Assembly (NCBI GenBank): GCA_016929875.1
Contig: JAFGHZ010000139.1
Coordinates: forward strand, 1 to 10,626
Origin: Dehalococcoidales bacterium
GTDB taxonomy: Bacteria > Chloroflexota > Dehalococcoidia > Dehalococcoidales > Fen-1064
DNA length: 10,626 nucleotides
Direction of reading: 5' to 3'
In this document: positions 1-5,656 of the stretch, piece after piece
Layout: each line of letters opens with the position of its first letter
How positions within the stretch are numbered: the stretch's first letter is position 1
The notes under the pieces: generated by a model
Told to the model about the DNA's origin: nothing
The model's database searches: none
Seen by the model: the letters and a program-made list of their open reading frames with translations, nothing else
Position numbers and translations under genes: made by a program

Positions 1-1160
1 AATGTCTCGAATTCCTGCTCGCCGCCGGTCTCAGCCACTGCCGCACTTTTCTCGACCATCTTTTCAAACTCGGCAACGGTAATATCTCTACCACCGAGGC
101 CCGCCACAAATCCGACGATTCTCGGACGTTTCTTTTCGCTATACAATGCCGACCTGATTTCAGAATAAACAGGACCGCCGGGTCCTCCGAAAGAAAGGGC
201 CCTGTCCAGTACAATTAAAGTCTCCGCACCATCCACTGCCTGTCGCAGTTCTTCGAAGGGGAACGGACGCCATAAGCGCAGTTTCAACAAGCCGACATTT
301 TTGCCCTCGTTTCTCATCTTATCGACTGCCGTCATCGCCGTTTCCCCGAAGCTGCCGAGCGTCAGCAATAAGGTCCTGGCACCATCGGTACGATACTGCT
401 CGACGGGATGATAATGACGTCCGAATGCTTTACCGAATTCGGCCCAGTTTTCCAAAACGACTTTCTTCGCTTCTCTCAGGTTAACTTCCTGAGCCTTCTT
501 GGTCTCCGTATATAGAACGGGGGGAGCAAAAGCTCCCATCGTAACCGGTTTATCGGGGTCGAGAGGTAAGGGATATTTGTTCGGCGGCAGAAAACGGTCG
601 ACTTCTTCTTGCTCGGGAAACTCAATCGGCTCGACTACATGGGTCAGATAGAAACCATCCGTATGGATCATCACCGGCAATAATACACGGTGGTCCTCGC
701 CAATCCGAAAAGCACAGACAGTATGGTCGAAGGCTTCCTGTCCATTCTCACAAATAACCTGAATCCAGCCGGTATCACGTACCGCCATCATATCAGAATG
801 GTCGCCCCAGACATTCAGCGGCCCCGAAAGTGCGCGGTTAGCGACTGCCATCACAATCGGCAAGCGCATCGATGAAGCAACATACAGTACCTCATGCATC
901 AGTTCCAGTCCCTGACCGGCAGTGGCCGTGAAAGTACGTGCCCCCACCGCCGAAGCGCCCAGACAGGCACTCATGGCCGAGTGCTCCGATTCTACGGGGA
1001 CATACTCGGCTTTCATTTCGCCGCCGGCCACCAGTTCTGCCAGGTGTTCGACAATATGAGTCTGGGGAGTAATGGGATATGCCGCCACGACATCGACATT
1101 GGCCATCTTTGCCGCTTCGGAGATTGCCAGCGAAACTTCCATCCCTACCCGCTTGCCCAT
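1..1160 (-). CDS. porA: Pyruvate:ferredoxin oxidoreductase alpha subunit (partial, C-terminus cut by window edge)
   Basis: This is the alpha subunit of a multi-subunit 2-oxoacid:ferredoxin oxidoreductase, which interconverts pyruvate + CoA and acetyl-CoA + CO2 with ferredoxin as electron carrier in the cytoplasm. My translation from the ATG at 1160-1158 gives 386 residues with no stop. Family signatures are YPITPQT (28-34; the Thr is the substrate-binding one in characterised enzymes), VESEHSAMS (56-64) with the conserved Glu of the active site, TATAGQGLELM (78-88), and NRALSGP (108-114) with the likely pyruvate-binding Arg. A C-terminal Rossmann-like part follows (LLLTLGSFGE onward). GGAGG lies 7 bases before the ATG, and the ATG overlaps the porD stop by one base (TAATG), which suggests coupled translation. 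At 386 residues it is near full family length, so only a few residues are missing. The TPP-binding beta subunit should follow outside the window. Pyruvate is the most likely substrate, but a related 2-oxoacid cannot be excluded. Confidence 0.93.
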   Translation of the reverse strand, partial: MGKRVGMEVSLAISEAAKMANVDVVAAYPITPQTHIVEHLAELVAGGEMKAEYVPVESEHSAMSACLGASAVGARTFTATAGQGLELMHEVLYVASSMRLPIVMAVANRALSGPLNVWGDHSDMMAVRDTGWIQVICENGQEAFDHTVCAFRIGEDHRVLLPVMIHTDGFYLTHVVEPIEFPEQEEVDRFLPPNKYPLPLDPDKPVTMGAFAPPVLYTETKKAQEVNLREAKKVVLENWAEFGKAFGRHYHPVEQYRTDGARTLLLTLGSFGETAMTAVDKMRNEGKNVGLLKLRLWRPFPFEELRQAVDGAETLIVLDRALSFGGPGGPVYSEIRSALYSEKKRPRIVGFVAGLGGRDITVAEFEKMVEKSAAVAETGGEQEFET

Positions 1161-1453
1161 TATTCCGCCTCCTCTTTCATAGAAATGACGCCGGTAGGAC
1201 ATTCCCTGGCACAGGTACCACACCCCTTGCACCAGAACAGGTTGGCATAGAAATAACCTTCCTCATTTTCCTTAATACATCCCTCCGGGCAATACAACTG
1301 GCATAGGCCGCATTTAATACATTTCGCAAAATCATATCGGGGTACCTGAGAACGCCAATCACCGGTACGATACCCTCTGGTAGTCCCCGGCTCGGTAACA
1401 ATCGCCCCGATTTCCAGGTCTTTCCAGGTCATTTCACTCTCGTTCTTTTTCAA
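1160..1453 (-). CDS. porD: Pyruvate:ferredoxin oxidoreductase delta subunit, 2x[4Fe-4S]
   Basis: This small ferredoxin-like subunit carries electrons from the catalytic subunits of the Por complex to external ferredoxin. The 97-residue protein has two classic CxxCxxCxxxCP cluster motifs: C45/C48/C51/C55 (CIKCGLCQLYCP) and C75/C78/C81/C85 (CKGCGTCARECP), so two [4Fe-4S] clusters are expected. The N-terminal half (about residues 8-40, with GAIVTEPG and TGDWRSQVP) is the usual delta-subunit leader. The start is a TTG codon at 1453-1451. GAAGGAG, which forms the last codons of porG, sits about 9 bases upstream, so translation is probably coupled to porG. An in-frame ATG at residue 8 is the alternative start. 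The order porG-porD-porA matches the four-subunit Por operons of archaea and some anaerobic bacteria. Confidence 0.93.
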   Translation of the reverse strand: MKKNESEMTWKDLEIGAIVTEPGTTRGYRTGDWRSQVPRYDFAKCIKCGLCQLYCPEGCIKENEEGYFYANLFWCKGCGTCARECPTGVISMKEEAE

Positions 1454-1459
1454 ATGGAC

Positions 1460-2032
1460 CTACTCCTTCACCACAGTTTCTTCAAAAGCCCTTTTCATGG
1501 AGTTGATATTTTTCTCTGCTATTCTACCGAAACGCTCGTTAATCGGTCCGAAGAGAGATTCCAGCTTGACAACACCGGTCGCTTTGAGCAATGCACCCAG
1601 CATCGTCGTATTCACGATTGGTAAACCGAGTATCTCACGGGCAATTTTCGTGGCATCGACTAGCGCCAGCTTCCAATCACTCCCGAAATCTTTTTCGATT
1701 TCTGCAAAGCTCTTGCTGGTATTGATGACCAGAATGCCTTTGTCTTTCAATCCGGAGGTAACCTTGACGACACGCAATAATGTGGGGTCAAGAACAAGAA
1801 CGACATCCGGCTCGCGGATTTCCGCCCGTACGCGGATGGCGGATTGACCGTCGATGCGGTCGAAAGCCACCACCGGGGCACCACGCCGTTCCGGACCGAA
1901 AGACGGAAACGCCTGGGCATATTTTCCTTCGCTTATTGCGGCTTGCGCCAGCAGTTCCGCCGACGTGACGGCGCCCTGCCCGCCGCGTCCGTGCCACCTG
2001 ATCTCAATGAGCCCTGTCTTCTTTGCTGTCAA
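1460..2032 (-). CDS. porG: Pyruvate:ferredoxin oxidoreductase gamma subunit
   Basis: This is the gamma subunit (POR catalytic domain family PF01558) of the Por complex, which helps bind CoA and joins alpha to delta. The N-terminus shows the family motif GRGGQGAVTSAELLA, then FPSFGPERRGAPV and the VLVLDPTLL segment; the C-terminal half contains PIVNTTMLGALLKATG. The length of about 190 residues is normal for the family. Start choice: the frame is open from a TTG at 2044, but that codon has no Shine-Dalgarno sequence and itself overlaps a GGAGG. A TTG at 2032-2030 lies 5 bases after that GGAGG and is the better start (MTAKKTGLIEIRWHG). It is the first gene of the porGDA(B) operon and follows the tRNA-Arg gene by 45 bases with no terminator between them. 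Confidence 0.92.
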   Translation of the reverse strand: MTAKKTGLIEIRWHGRGGQGAVTSAELLAQAAISEGKYAQAFPSFGPERRGAPVVAFDRIDGQSAIRVRAEIREPDVVLVLDPTLLRVVKVTSGLKDKGILVINTSKSFAEIEKDFGSDWKLALVDATKIAREILGLPIVNTTMLGALLKATGVVKLESLFGPINERFGRIAEKNINSMKRAFEETVVKE

Positions 2033-2077
2033 GTCAACCTCCAAATTTAACGGCTATTTATGTCAATCATCGTAATA

Positions 2078-2150
2078 TACCCCTGGGGCGACTCGAACGC
2101 CCGCACCCGACTTCGGAGGCCGGTGCTCTATCCACCTGAGCTACAGGGGC
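2078..2150 (-). tRNA. tRNA-Arg (anticodon CCG)
   Basis: Read on the minus strand, the sequence folds as a full cloverleaf. The acceptor stem GCCCCTG pairs with CAGGGGT (with one G-T pair at the base), followed by a D-arm in the form GCTCAGGTGGATAGAGC. The anticodon stem CCGGC/GTCGG encloses the 7-base loop CTCCGAA, giving anticodon CCG for the arginine codon CGG. The variable loop is GTGC, and the T-arm is GGGCG-TTCGAGT-CGCCC. The discriminator base is A and the CCA end is not encoded, so it must be added by a nucleotidyltransferase. A strong promoter is placed directly upstream, and porG begins 45 bases downstream. Confidence 0.95.
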
Positions 2151-2158
2151 ATATTTTA

Positions 2159-2188
2159 ATTATAGTATAGCTGGTTATCTACGTTCAA
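2159..2188 (-). promoter_or_regulatory. Sigma-70-type promoter of tRNA-Arg
   Basis: On the minus strand, TTGAAC (2188-2183) and a perfect TATAAT (2164-2159) are separated by 18 bases. The -10 box ends 8 bases before the mature 5' end of the tRNA, so transcription would start at or next to the tRNA. Because no terminator is visible between the tRNA and porG, this promoter may also drive the por operon. Confidence 0.7.
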
Positions 2189-2249
2189 TTAAAGCTAATT
2201 CGAGTAAAAGTTACGTTACAATTTAGTTAAGATTGGGTTACGTCAATAC

Positions 2250-2275
2250 AAAAAAGAGAGTCATTTAGCCTCTCT
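2250..2275 (-). terminator. Rho-independent terminator of the permease-USP operon
   Basis: On the minus strand the 6-bp stem AGAGAG/CTCTCT with a 9-base loop is followed at once by a run of T residues. It lies about 40 bases after the stop codon of the universal stress protein gene, in the right orientation to end that operon before the tRNA promoter. The rest of the gene-free stretch 2151-2317 holds the tRNA promoter and otherwise AT-rich sequence with no other signal that I can see. Confidence 0.8.
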
Positions 2276-2317
2276 AAAAATACTGCGGGAAACGAAGTAT
2301 CTCCCCCGGTGGCTGAT

Positions 2318-3199
2318 TTATTCCGAGGACCTGACCAGTAAGATAGGGACTTTACCGGTCTGGAGCACCTTATTGGAAATACTGCCGAAAACCCATTCCC
2401 GCATACCGGACTTCCCGTGGGACGACATCGCTATCAGGCGAATATCGTTTTCTTTAGCGAAGTCGATAATTCCCTTTGCGGCATTACCGTCTTTCATAAC
2501 GCTTCGGACTTTGATACCTTTGTCCGATAGCTTTTTGCTCGTCGCGGCAAGATATTCGTTTGCCTCCGAACGCATCGATTCTACCTGCTGTTCCGTGAAC
2601 CTGATATAATCCCTGCCGCCGATAGTATGGACGTGCTGACCGGACTCGATGACGGAGAGCAATATCACTTCGCCCTGCAATTTCTGCGCGATTTCATTGA
2701 CATAGGACAGAGCGGCTTCACCGATTTTCGAGCCGTCCAGCGGCAAGAGGATTTTGCCGAAAAGCCGGGCAGGTTTCTTCCCTGAGCCAGCCGCAGACGC
2801 CCTGACCAATAGCACCGGAGTCCTAGTATTATGGACTACTTTATTCGCCGTGCTGCCCATCGTCCACGGCATAATACCGGAATGCCCATGGGAGACGATA
2901 ATTATCAAATCAATCTTCTTTTGCTGAGCATACCCGATAATTTCACCGGCAGGTTCGCCGTCCAGCACTACCGTCTTGACGGCCACCGGCAAACCAGGTT
3001 TTTCAAAATCGTTCCTTGTCTGCTCTGCAATTTTTTCTACATACACCTGAATCATGCGGCGATACTCTGCATCGTGTCTCTCGCAAACCGAAACCAGATG
3101 CACCTCAGCATCGAAAGCGGGTGCCATCTCTTTCATATAAACGAGTGCCAGTTCACCCAGGGCCGAGCCGTCCAGCGGTATCAATATCTTCTTTAACAT
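2318..3199 (-). CDS. Tandem-domain universal stress protein (UspA family)
   Basis: This 293-residue cytoplasmic protein is made of two UspA domains (PF00582), roughly residues 1-135 and 146-293. Each begins with a KILIPLDGS or KILLPLDGS strand (4-12, 149-157) and ends with the nucleotide-loop pattern SHG-9x-GS (103-116 and 260-273) followed by a TPVLLVR or VPILLVR strand. In the ATP-binding Usp class the loop is G-2x-G-9x-G-S/T. Here the first Gly is Val in domain 1 and Ser in domain 2, so ATP binding is likely but not assured. GGAGG lies 5 bases before the ATG. The gene follows the permease with only 12 bases between them and ends at a terminator, so the two form an operon. Usp proteins beside transporters are often thought to adjust transport to energy state; that role here is inference. 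Confidence 0.93.
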   Translation of the reverse strand: MLKKILIPLDGSALGELALVYMKEMAPAFDAEVHLVSVCERHDAEYRRMIQVYVEKIAEQTRNDFEKPGLPVAVKTVVLDGEPAGEIIGYAQQKKIDLIIIVSHGHSGIMPWTMGSTANKVVHNTRTPVLLVRASAAGSGKKPARLFGKILLPLDGSKIGEAALSYVNEIAQKLQGEVILLSVIESGQHVHTIGGRDYIRFTEQQVESMRSEANEYLAATSKKLSDKGIKVRSVMKDGNAAKGIIDFAKENDIRLIAMSSHGKSGMREWVFGSISNKVLQTGKVPILLVRSSE

Positions 3200-3211
3200 A
3201 TCAACCTCCGA

Positions 3212-4564
3212 TTACCCGTATCTCACTATCAGGTATACCCAGCAAATACCCACCACCAGGACCGTCACGGGAATTGTATACTTGCAGAATTTACCCCACG
3301 AGATAGGATAGCCTTCTTTCTCAGCGATTGCCGTACCGACGACATTCGCCGAAGCACCGATGGGCGTACCGTTACCGCCGATATCCGTACCCAGTGCCAG
3401 TGTCCAGGCTAACGCAGGTAACGGCAAGCCGGTTGCCGCCAGCCCCTTGATGACCGGAATCATCGTCGCAGCAAACGGGATATTATCTACAATGGCTGAG
3501 GCAAAAGCGGAAACCCACAGGATAATGGTTACTACCGCAATAAAACTCCCGCCGGAGATTTTACTGATAAACTCTGCCAGCGTTTCGAGCGCACCCGTCT
3601 GCTCCAATCCGGAAACGCAGACAAACAATCCGAGGAAAAAGAGCAGGGTCTGCCAATCGACTTTTTTAAGGATATGCGTGGCGTCTTTATGACCGAAGAC
3701 AAGCGTCAATACGGCGGCAATCACACCGATAAACGCCACGGATATGCCGGTCTCGGCATGAGTAATCAGCAGTACAACCACCAGCAGGAAAATGAGCAGG
3801 TTTATGATGAATAATCCCCGATTGACGATGGCTTTCTTCGGGTCGGGATACTGTGCGGGGTCAGTACTGATAGCACCTTGCGAAGCCTTCAAATGCCTGC
3901 GGAAAACAAAATAGAACACGACCAGGGCCACAATCATCCCTATCCAGGCAACAAGTCCTGTATTCATCAAAAAATCGGAGAAGGAGTAGCCTAACGCCGT
4001 GCCGATGATGATATTCGGCGGGTCGCCCGCCATCGTAGCACTCCCGCCGACATTGGCAGCGAAAATCTCCGCGATAATGACCGGCACAGGGTCGAATTTC
4101 ATCAGTCTCGCCAGCTCGATGGTTACCATCGCAAAGAACAGCAACACCGTAATGCTGTCGATGAACATTGCCAGGAAACCGGCGAGCAGGGTAAAGGTCA
4201 GCAAAATCGAAACCGCCTTGTACTTCACGACACGAGCGACATAGAGACAGAGCCAGCGGAAGAAGCCGACCTTCCCCAGTCCTTCCACCATCACCATCAT
4301 ACCGCCGATGAAAATAATGGTCTGCCAGTTGACGCCGGTGGATTCGAACGGCTCGTGCCCGGGAATCCAGAACGCCGGCTGGACTATCTGCCCGAAGCTC
4401 AGGACATCCCAGATGGTTGACGGGCTTCTCATTATCAAAAGAAAGACCACTAGAATAGTTAACCCCCCACCGACCAGCGCCGGTATGTAGCGGGGCAGCT
4501 TATTGATAATGATGACGATGAACATCAGGAGGAAAATAGCGACGGCAAAAATCTGAGCCAGCAT
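3212..4564 (-). CDS. ArsB/P-protein-type ion permease (SLC13/CitMHS superfamily)
   Basis: This is a polytopic inner-membrane transporter of 450 residues with about 11-12 hydrophobic segments and two related halves. The halves share the hairpin-type motifs VNWQTIIFIGGMM (78-90) and VDWQTLLFFLGLF (302-314). They also share the re-entrant signatures NVGGSATMAGDPPNIIIG (171-188) and DIGGNGTPIGASANVV (394-409), plus DNIPFAATMIPVI (360-372). These match the P-protein/ArsB/NhaD branch of the ion transporter superfamily (PF03600). The substrate cannot be read from sequence: arsenite, Na+/H+ exchange or an organic or inorganic anion are all possible. No arsenate reductase or ArsR gene is nearby, which weakens an arsenic role. 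GAGG precedes the ATG by about 5 bases. It is the first gene of an operon with the universal stress protein gene. Confidence 0.9.
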   Translation of the reverse strand: MLAQIFAVAIFLLMFIVIIINKLPRYIPALVGGGLTILVVFLLIMRSPSTIWDVLSFGQIVQPAFWIPGHEPFESTGVNWQTIIFIGGMMVMVEGLGKVGFFRWLCLYVARVVKYKAVSILLTFTLLAGFLAMFIDSITVLLFFAMVTIELARLMKFDPVPVIIAEIFAANVGGSATMAGDPPNIIIGTALGYSFSDFLMNTGLVAWIGMIVALVVFYFVFRRHLKASQGAISTDPAQYPDPKKAIVNRGLFIINLLIFLLVVVLLITHAETGISVAFIGVIAAVLTLVFGHKDATHILKKVDWQTLLFFLGLFVCVSGLEQTGALETLAEFISKISGGSFIAVVTIILWVSAFASAIVDNIPFAATMIPVIKGLAATGLPLPALAWTLALGTDIGGNGTPIGASANVVGTAIAEKEGYPISWGKFCKYTIPVTVLVVGICWVYLIVRYG

Positions 4565-4608
4565 TTACCCTCAACTTCCTGTATTGACTTCTGTACTGCT
4601 AGTTTTTT

Positions 4609-4617
4609 ATTGTAACA
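4609..4617 (-). promoter_or_regulatory. Possible extended -10 promoter of the permease operon
   Basis: On the minus strand, TGT followed by TACAAT forms an extended -10 element (TGnTACAAT) about 45 bases before the permease ATG. No good -35 hexamer is seen at the usual spacing. It lies in the 161-base divergent region shared with trmO. Confidence 0.3.
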
Positions 4618-4626
4618 CAACTTTTA

Positions 4627-4653
4627 TTTCAGGCATATTACCGCTACCTGAAA
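4627..4653. repeat. Inverted repeat TTTCAGG-N13-CCTGAAA
   Basis: Perfect 7-base arms are separated by 13 bases, midway between the divergent permease and trmO genes and next to both candidate promoters. Its place suggests an operator for a dimeric regulator. There is no T-run on either side, so it does not look like a terminator. Confidence 0.4.
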
Positions 4654-4665
4654 ATTTATTATACG

Positions 4666-4694
4666 CTGATATTCCTATAACAATACGCTATACT
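4666..4694 (+). promoter_or_regulatory. Possible promoter of trmO
   Basis: CTGATA (4666-4671; 4 of 6 matches to TTGACA) and TATACT (4689-4694; 5 of 6 matches to TATAAT) are separated by 17 bases, about 30 bases before the trmO start codon. The match is moderate and AT-rich sequence gives such hits by chance. Confidence 0.35.
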
Positions 4695-4725
4695 TAGTGA
4701 TACCAATAAAGTATAAGGAGACAGG

Positions 4726-5175
4726 ATGAACTTTACACCGATAGGCATCGTCAAATCCCCTGTCAAGAAAGGGGTAGATAGCGGTTGGGGTAATGTTATA
4801 TCTGAAATACATGTCGACCGTAAGTATGTCGATGGACTGACCGGGCTCAGTTCTTTTTCACACATTATTATCATTTTCGGAATGCATCAATCCACCTGGA
4901 CACCGGAGAATGATCTTATACGTCGCCCGCAAGAACGCGAGGATATGCCACTCGTCGGTATTTTCGCCCAACGTGCTAAGCATCGCCCGAATCCTATCGG
5001 GATAACAAGCGTACGCTTGCTCGGAGTGGAAGCGAACATACTAAGAATCCAGGGGCTAGACGCTATAGACGGGACACCGGTAATCGATATAAAGCCATAT
5101 TATCCGCATTACGATAAAGTAGATGAACCGATTACGCCCGAATGGGTAGACAGACTGATGTCGGGCTACTTCTAA
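4726..5175 (+). CDS. trmO: TrmO/TsaA-type tRNA N6-threonylcarbamoyladenosine methyltransferase (short form)
   Basis: This 149-residue protein consists almost wholly of one TsaA/YaeB beta-barrel domain (PF01980). In E. coli TrmO this SAM-dependent enzyme methylates t6A37 of tRNA-Thr. The sequence shows PIGIVKSPVKKG (5-16), the strand-helix ending FSHIIIIFGMHQ (44-55), the family signature AQRAKHRPNPIG (81-92) and DAIDGTPVIDIKPY (112-125). E. coli TrmO is about 235 residues; the C-terminal extension is missing here, as in archaeal-type short homologues, so the exact tRNA substrate is less certain. AAGGAG lies 5 bases before the ATG. The gene stands alone, divergent from the permease and followed by a regulator with its own promoter. 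Confidence 0.88.
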   Translation: MNFTPIGIVKSPVKKGVDSGWGNVISEIHVDRKYVDGLTGLSSFSHIIIIFGMHQSTWTPENDLIRRPQEREDMPLVGIFAQRAKHRPNPIGITSVRLLGVEANILRIQGLDAIDGTPVIDIKPYYPHYDKVDEPITPEWVDRLMSGYF

Positions 5176-5185
5176 ATTTTATTAT

Positions 5186-5201
5186 GGCTGTACAAACAGC
5201 C
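5186..5201 (+). terminator. Weak hairpin after trmO
   Basis: GGCTGT and ACAGCC form a 6-bp stem with a 4-base loop (ACAA), starting 10 bases after the trmO stop. No T-run follows, so it could end transcription only weakly or with Rho, or merely protect the 3' end of the message. Confidence 0.3.
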
Positions 5202-5241
5202 CCGCGACTTACTCCCTGCCGATACACATTATCACGAGTGT

Positions 5242-5324
5242 ATTTATAGCGTTAACGGTCTTGACAAAAACCAAAACTGCATTTATAGTGTTAACAGTTG
5301 ATATGTGTATAGTGTTTACACTAT
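5242..5324 (+). promoter_or_regulatory. Three copies of a TATAGYGTTWAC element (likely autoregulatory operators)
   Basis: The 12-base element occurs at 5245-5256 (TATAGCGTTAAC), 5284-5295 (TATAGTGTTAAC) and 5308-5319 (TATAGTGTTTAC), all in one orientation, starting 39 and 24 bases apart. Copies 1 and 2 match at 16 of 18 bases over the longer stretch 5242-5259 and 5281-5298. Copy 3 is part of a palindrome, ATAGTG-N4-CACTAT (5309-5324). Copy 1 ends just before the -35 box, copy 2 covers the -10 box, and copy 3 lies just past the expected start of transcription. Binding by the ribbon-helix-helix protein encoded directly downstream is the natural reading, but it is inferred. Confidence 0.65.
5261..5289 (+). 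promoter_or_regulatory. Near-consensus sigma-70 promoter of the ribbon-helix-helix gene
   Basis: A perfect TTGACA (5261-5266), a 17-base spacer and TATAGT (5284-5289; 5 of 6 to consensus) form one of the best promoters in the window. The -10 box is also the first half of the second repeated operator element, so a repressor bound there would block RNA polymerase. Transcription would begin near 5296, about 43 bases before the start codon. Confidence 0.75.
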
Positions 5325-5338
5325 GAAGGGGTATTCGA

Positions 5339-5656
5339 ATGAGCAGAGGCAGGAACACCACCGTAATCGGAATCAGGTTACCCGATAATGTTGTCGACGA
5401 ACTAAAACAGATGGCACGTAGAAAACGCATCACCGTAACCGAGTTGCTGAAACCCGAAATTTACAAATTCGTCGCCAGAAATAATGCGGAAAAAAGCGCC
5501 AAAGTCGGTCACTCTAAAAGTGAGGGATCAAAATCAAGCGGGATAGAAGGTGAAGTAAGGGCCTTTTTTGGTAAGGAATTCAGTAAACCGGCGGCACCCG
5601 AGCCGACAGCCTCAGCCGAGAAACCTGATAAAGACGGTAGCCAGCCCGAGGAATAA
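5339..5656 (+). CDS. Ribbon-helix-helix (CopG-like) DNA-binding protein
   Basis: This small protein of 105 residues has an N-terminal ribbon-helix-helix domain (about 7-48): a strand TTVIGIRLP, then helix NVVDELKQMARRKR, a turn ITVT and helix ELLKPEIYKFVAR. Such proteins dimerise through the strand and insert it into the DNA major groove. Residues 50-105 are a low-complexity polar tail rich in Lys, Ser, Glu and Pro with no recognisable domain. AAGGGG lies 7 bases before the ATG. The strong promoter and three repeated elements just upstream point to negative autoregulation. No toxin gene follows: the next gene, mgtE, is on the opposite strand and its stop codon lies inside this gene, giving a 45-base tail-to-tail overlap. 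It is therefore probably a solitary regulator, not half of a toxin-antitoxin pair; its targets are unknown. Confidence 0.85.
   Translation: MSRGRNTTVIGIRLPDNVVDELKQMARRKRITVTELLKPEIYKFVARNNAEKSAKVGHSKSEGSKSSGIEGEVRAFFGKEFSKPAAPEPTASAEKPDKDGSQPEE

Noticed and set aside
894..1250. Plus-strand 118-residue reading frame within the por genes
   Set aside because: It lies antisense to porA and porD, which have unmistakable family motifs, and its product matches nothing recognisable.
3212..4564. Arsenic resistance operon assignment for the ArsB-like permease
   Set aside because: No arsR, arsC or arsA gene is nearby; the partner is a universal stress protein, so the substrate is left open.
5242..5324. 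CRISPR or replication iterons from the repeated TATAGYGTTWAC elements
   Set aside because: Only three copies at uneven spacing, overlapping a promoter; no Cas or replication initiator gene is present.
5339..5656. Antitoxin of a toxin-antitoxin pair
   Set aside because: The RHH domain fits an antitoxin, but no toxin gene lies next to it on the same strand; the neighbours are trmO and mgtE.
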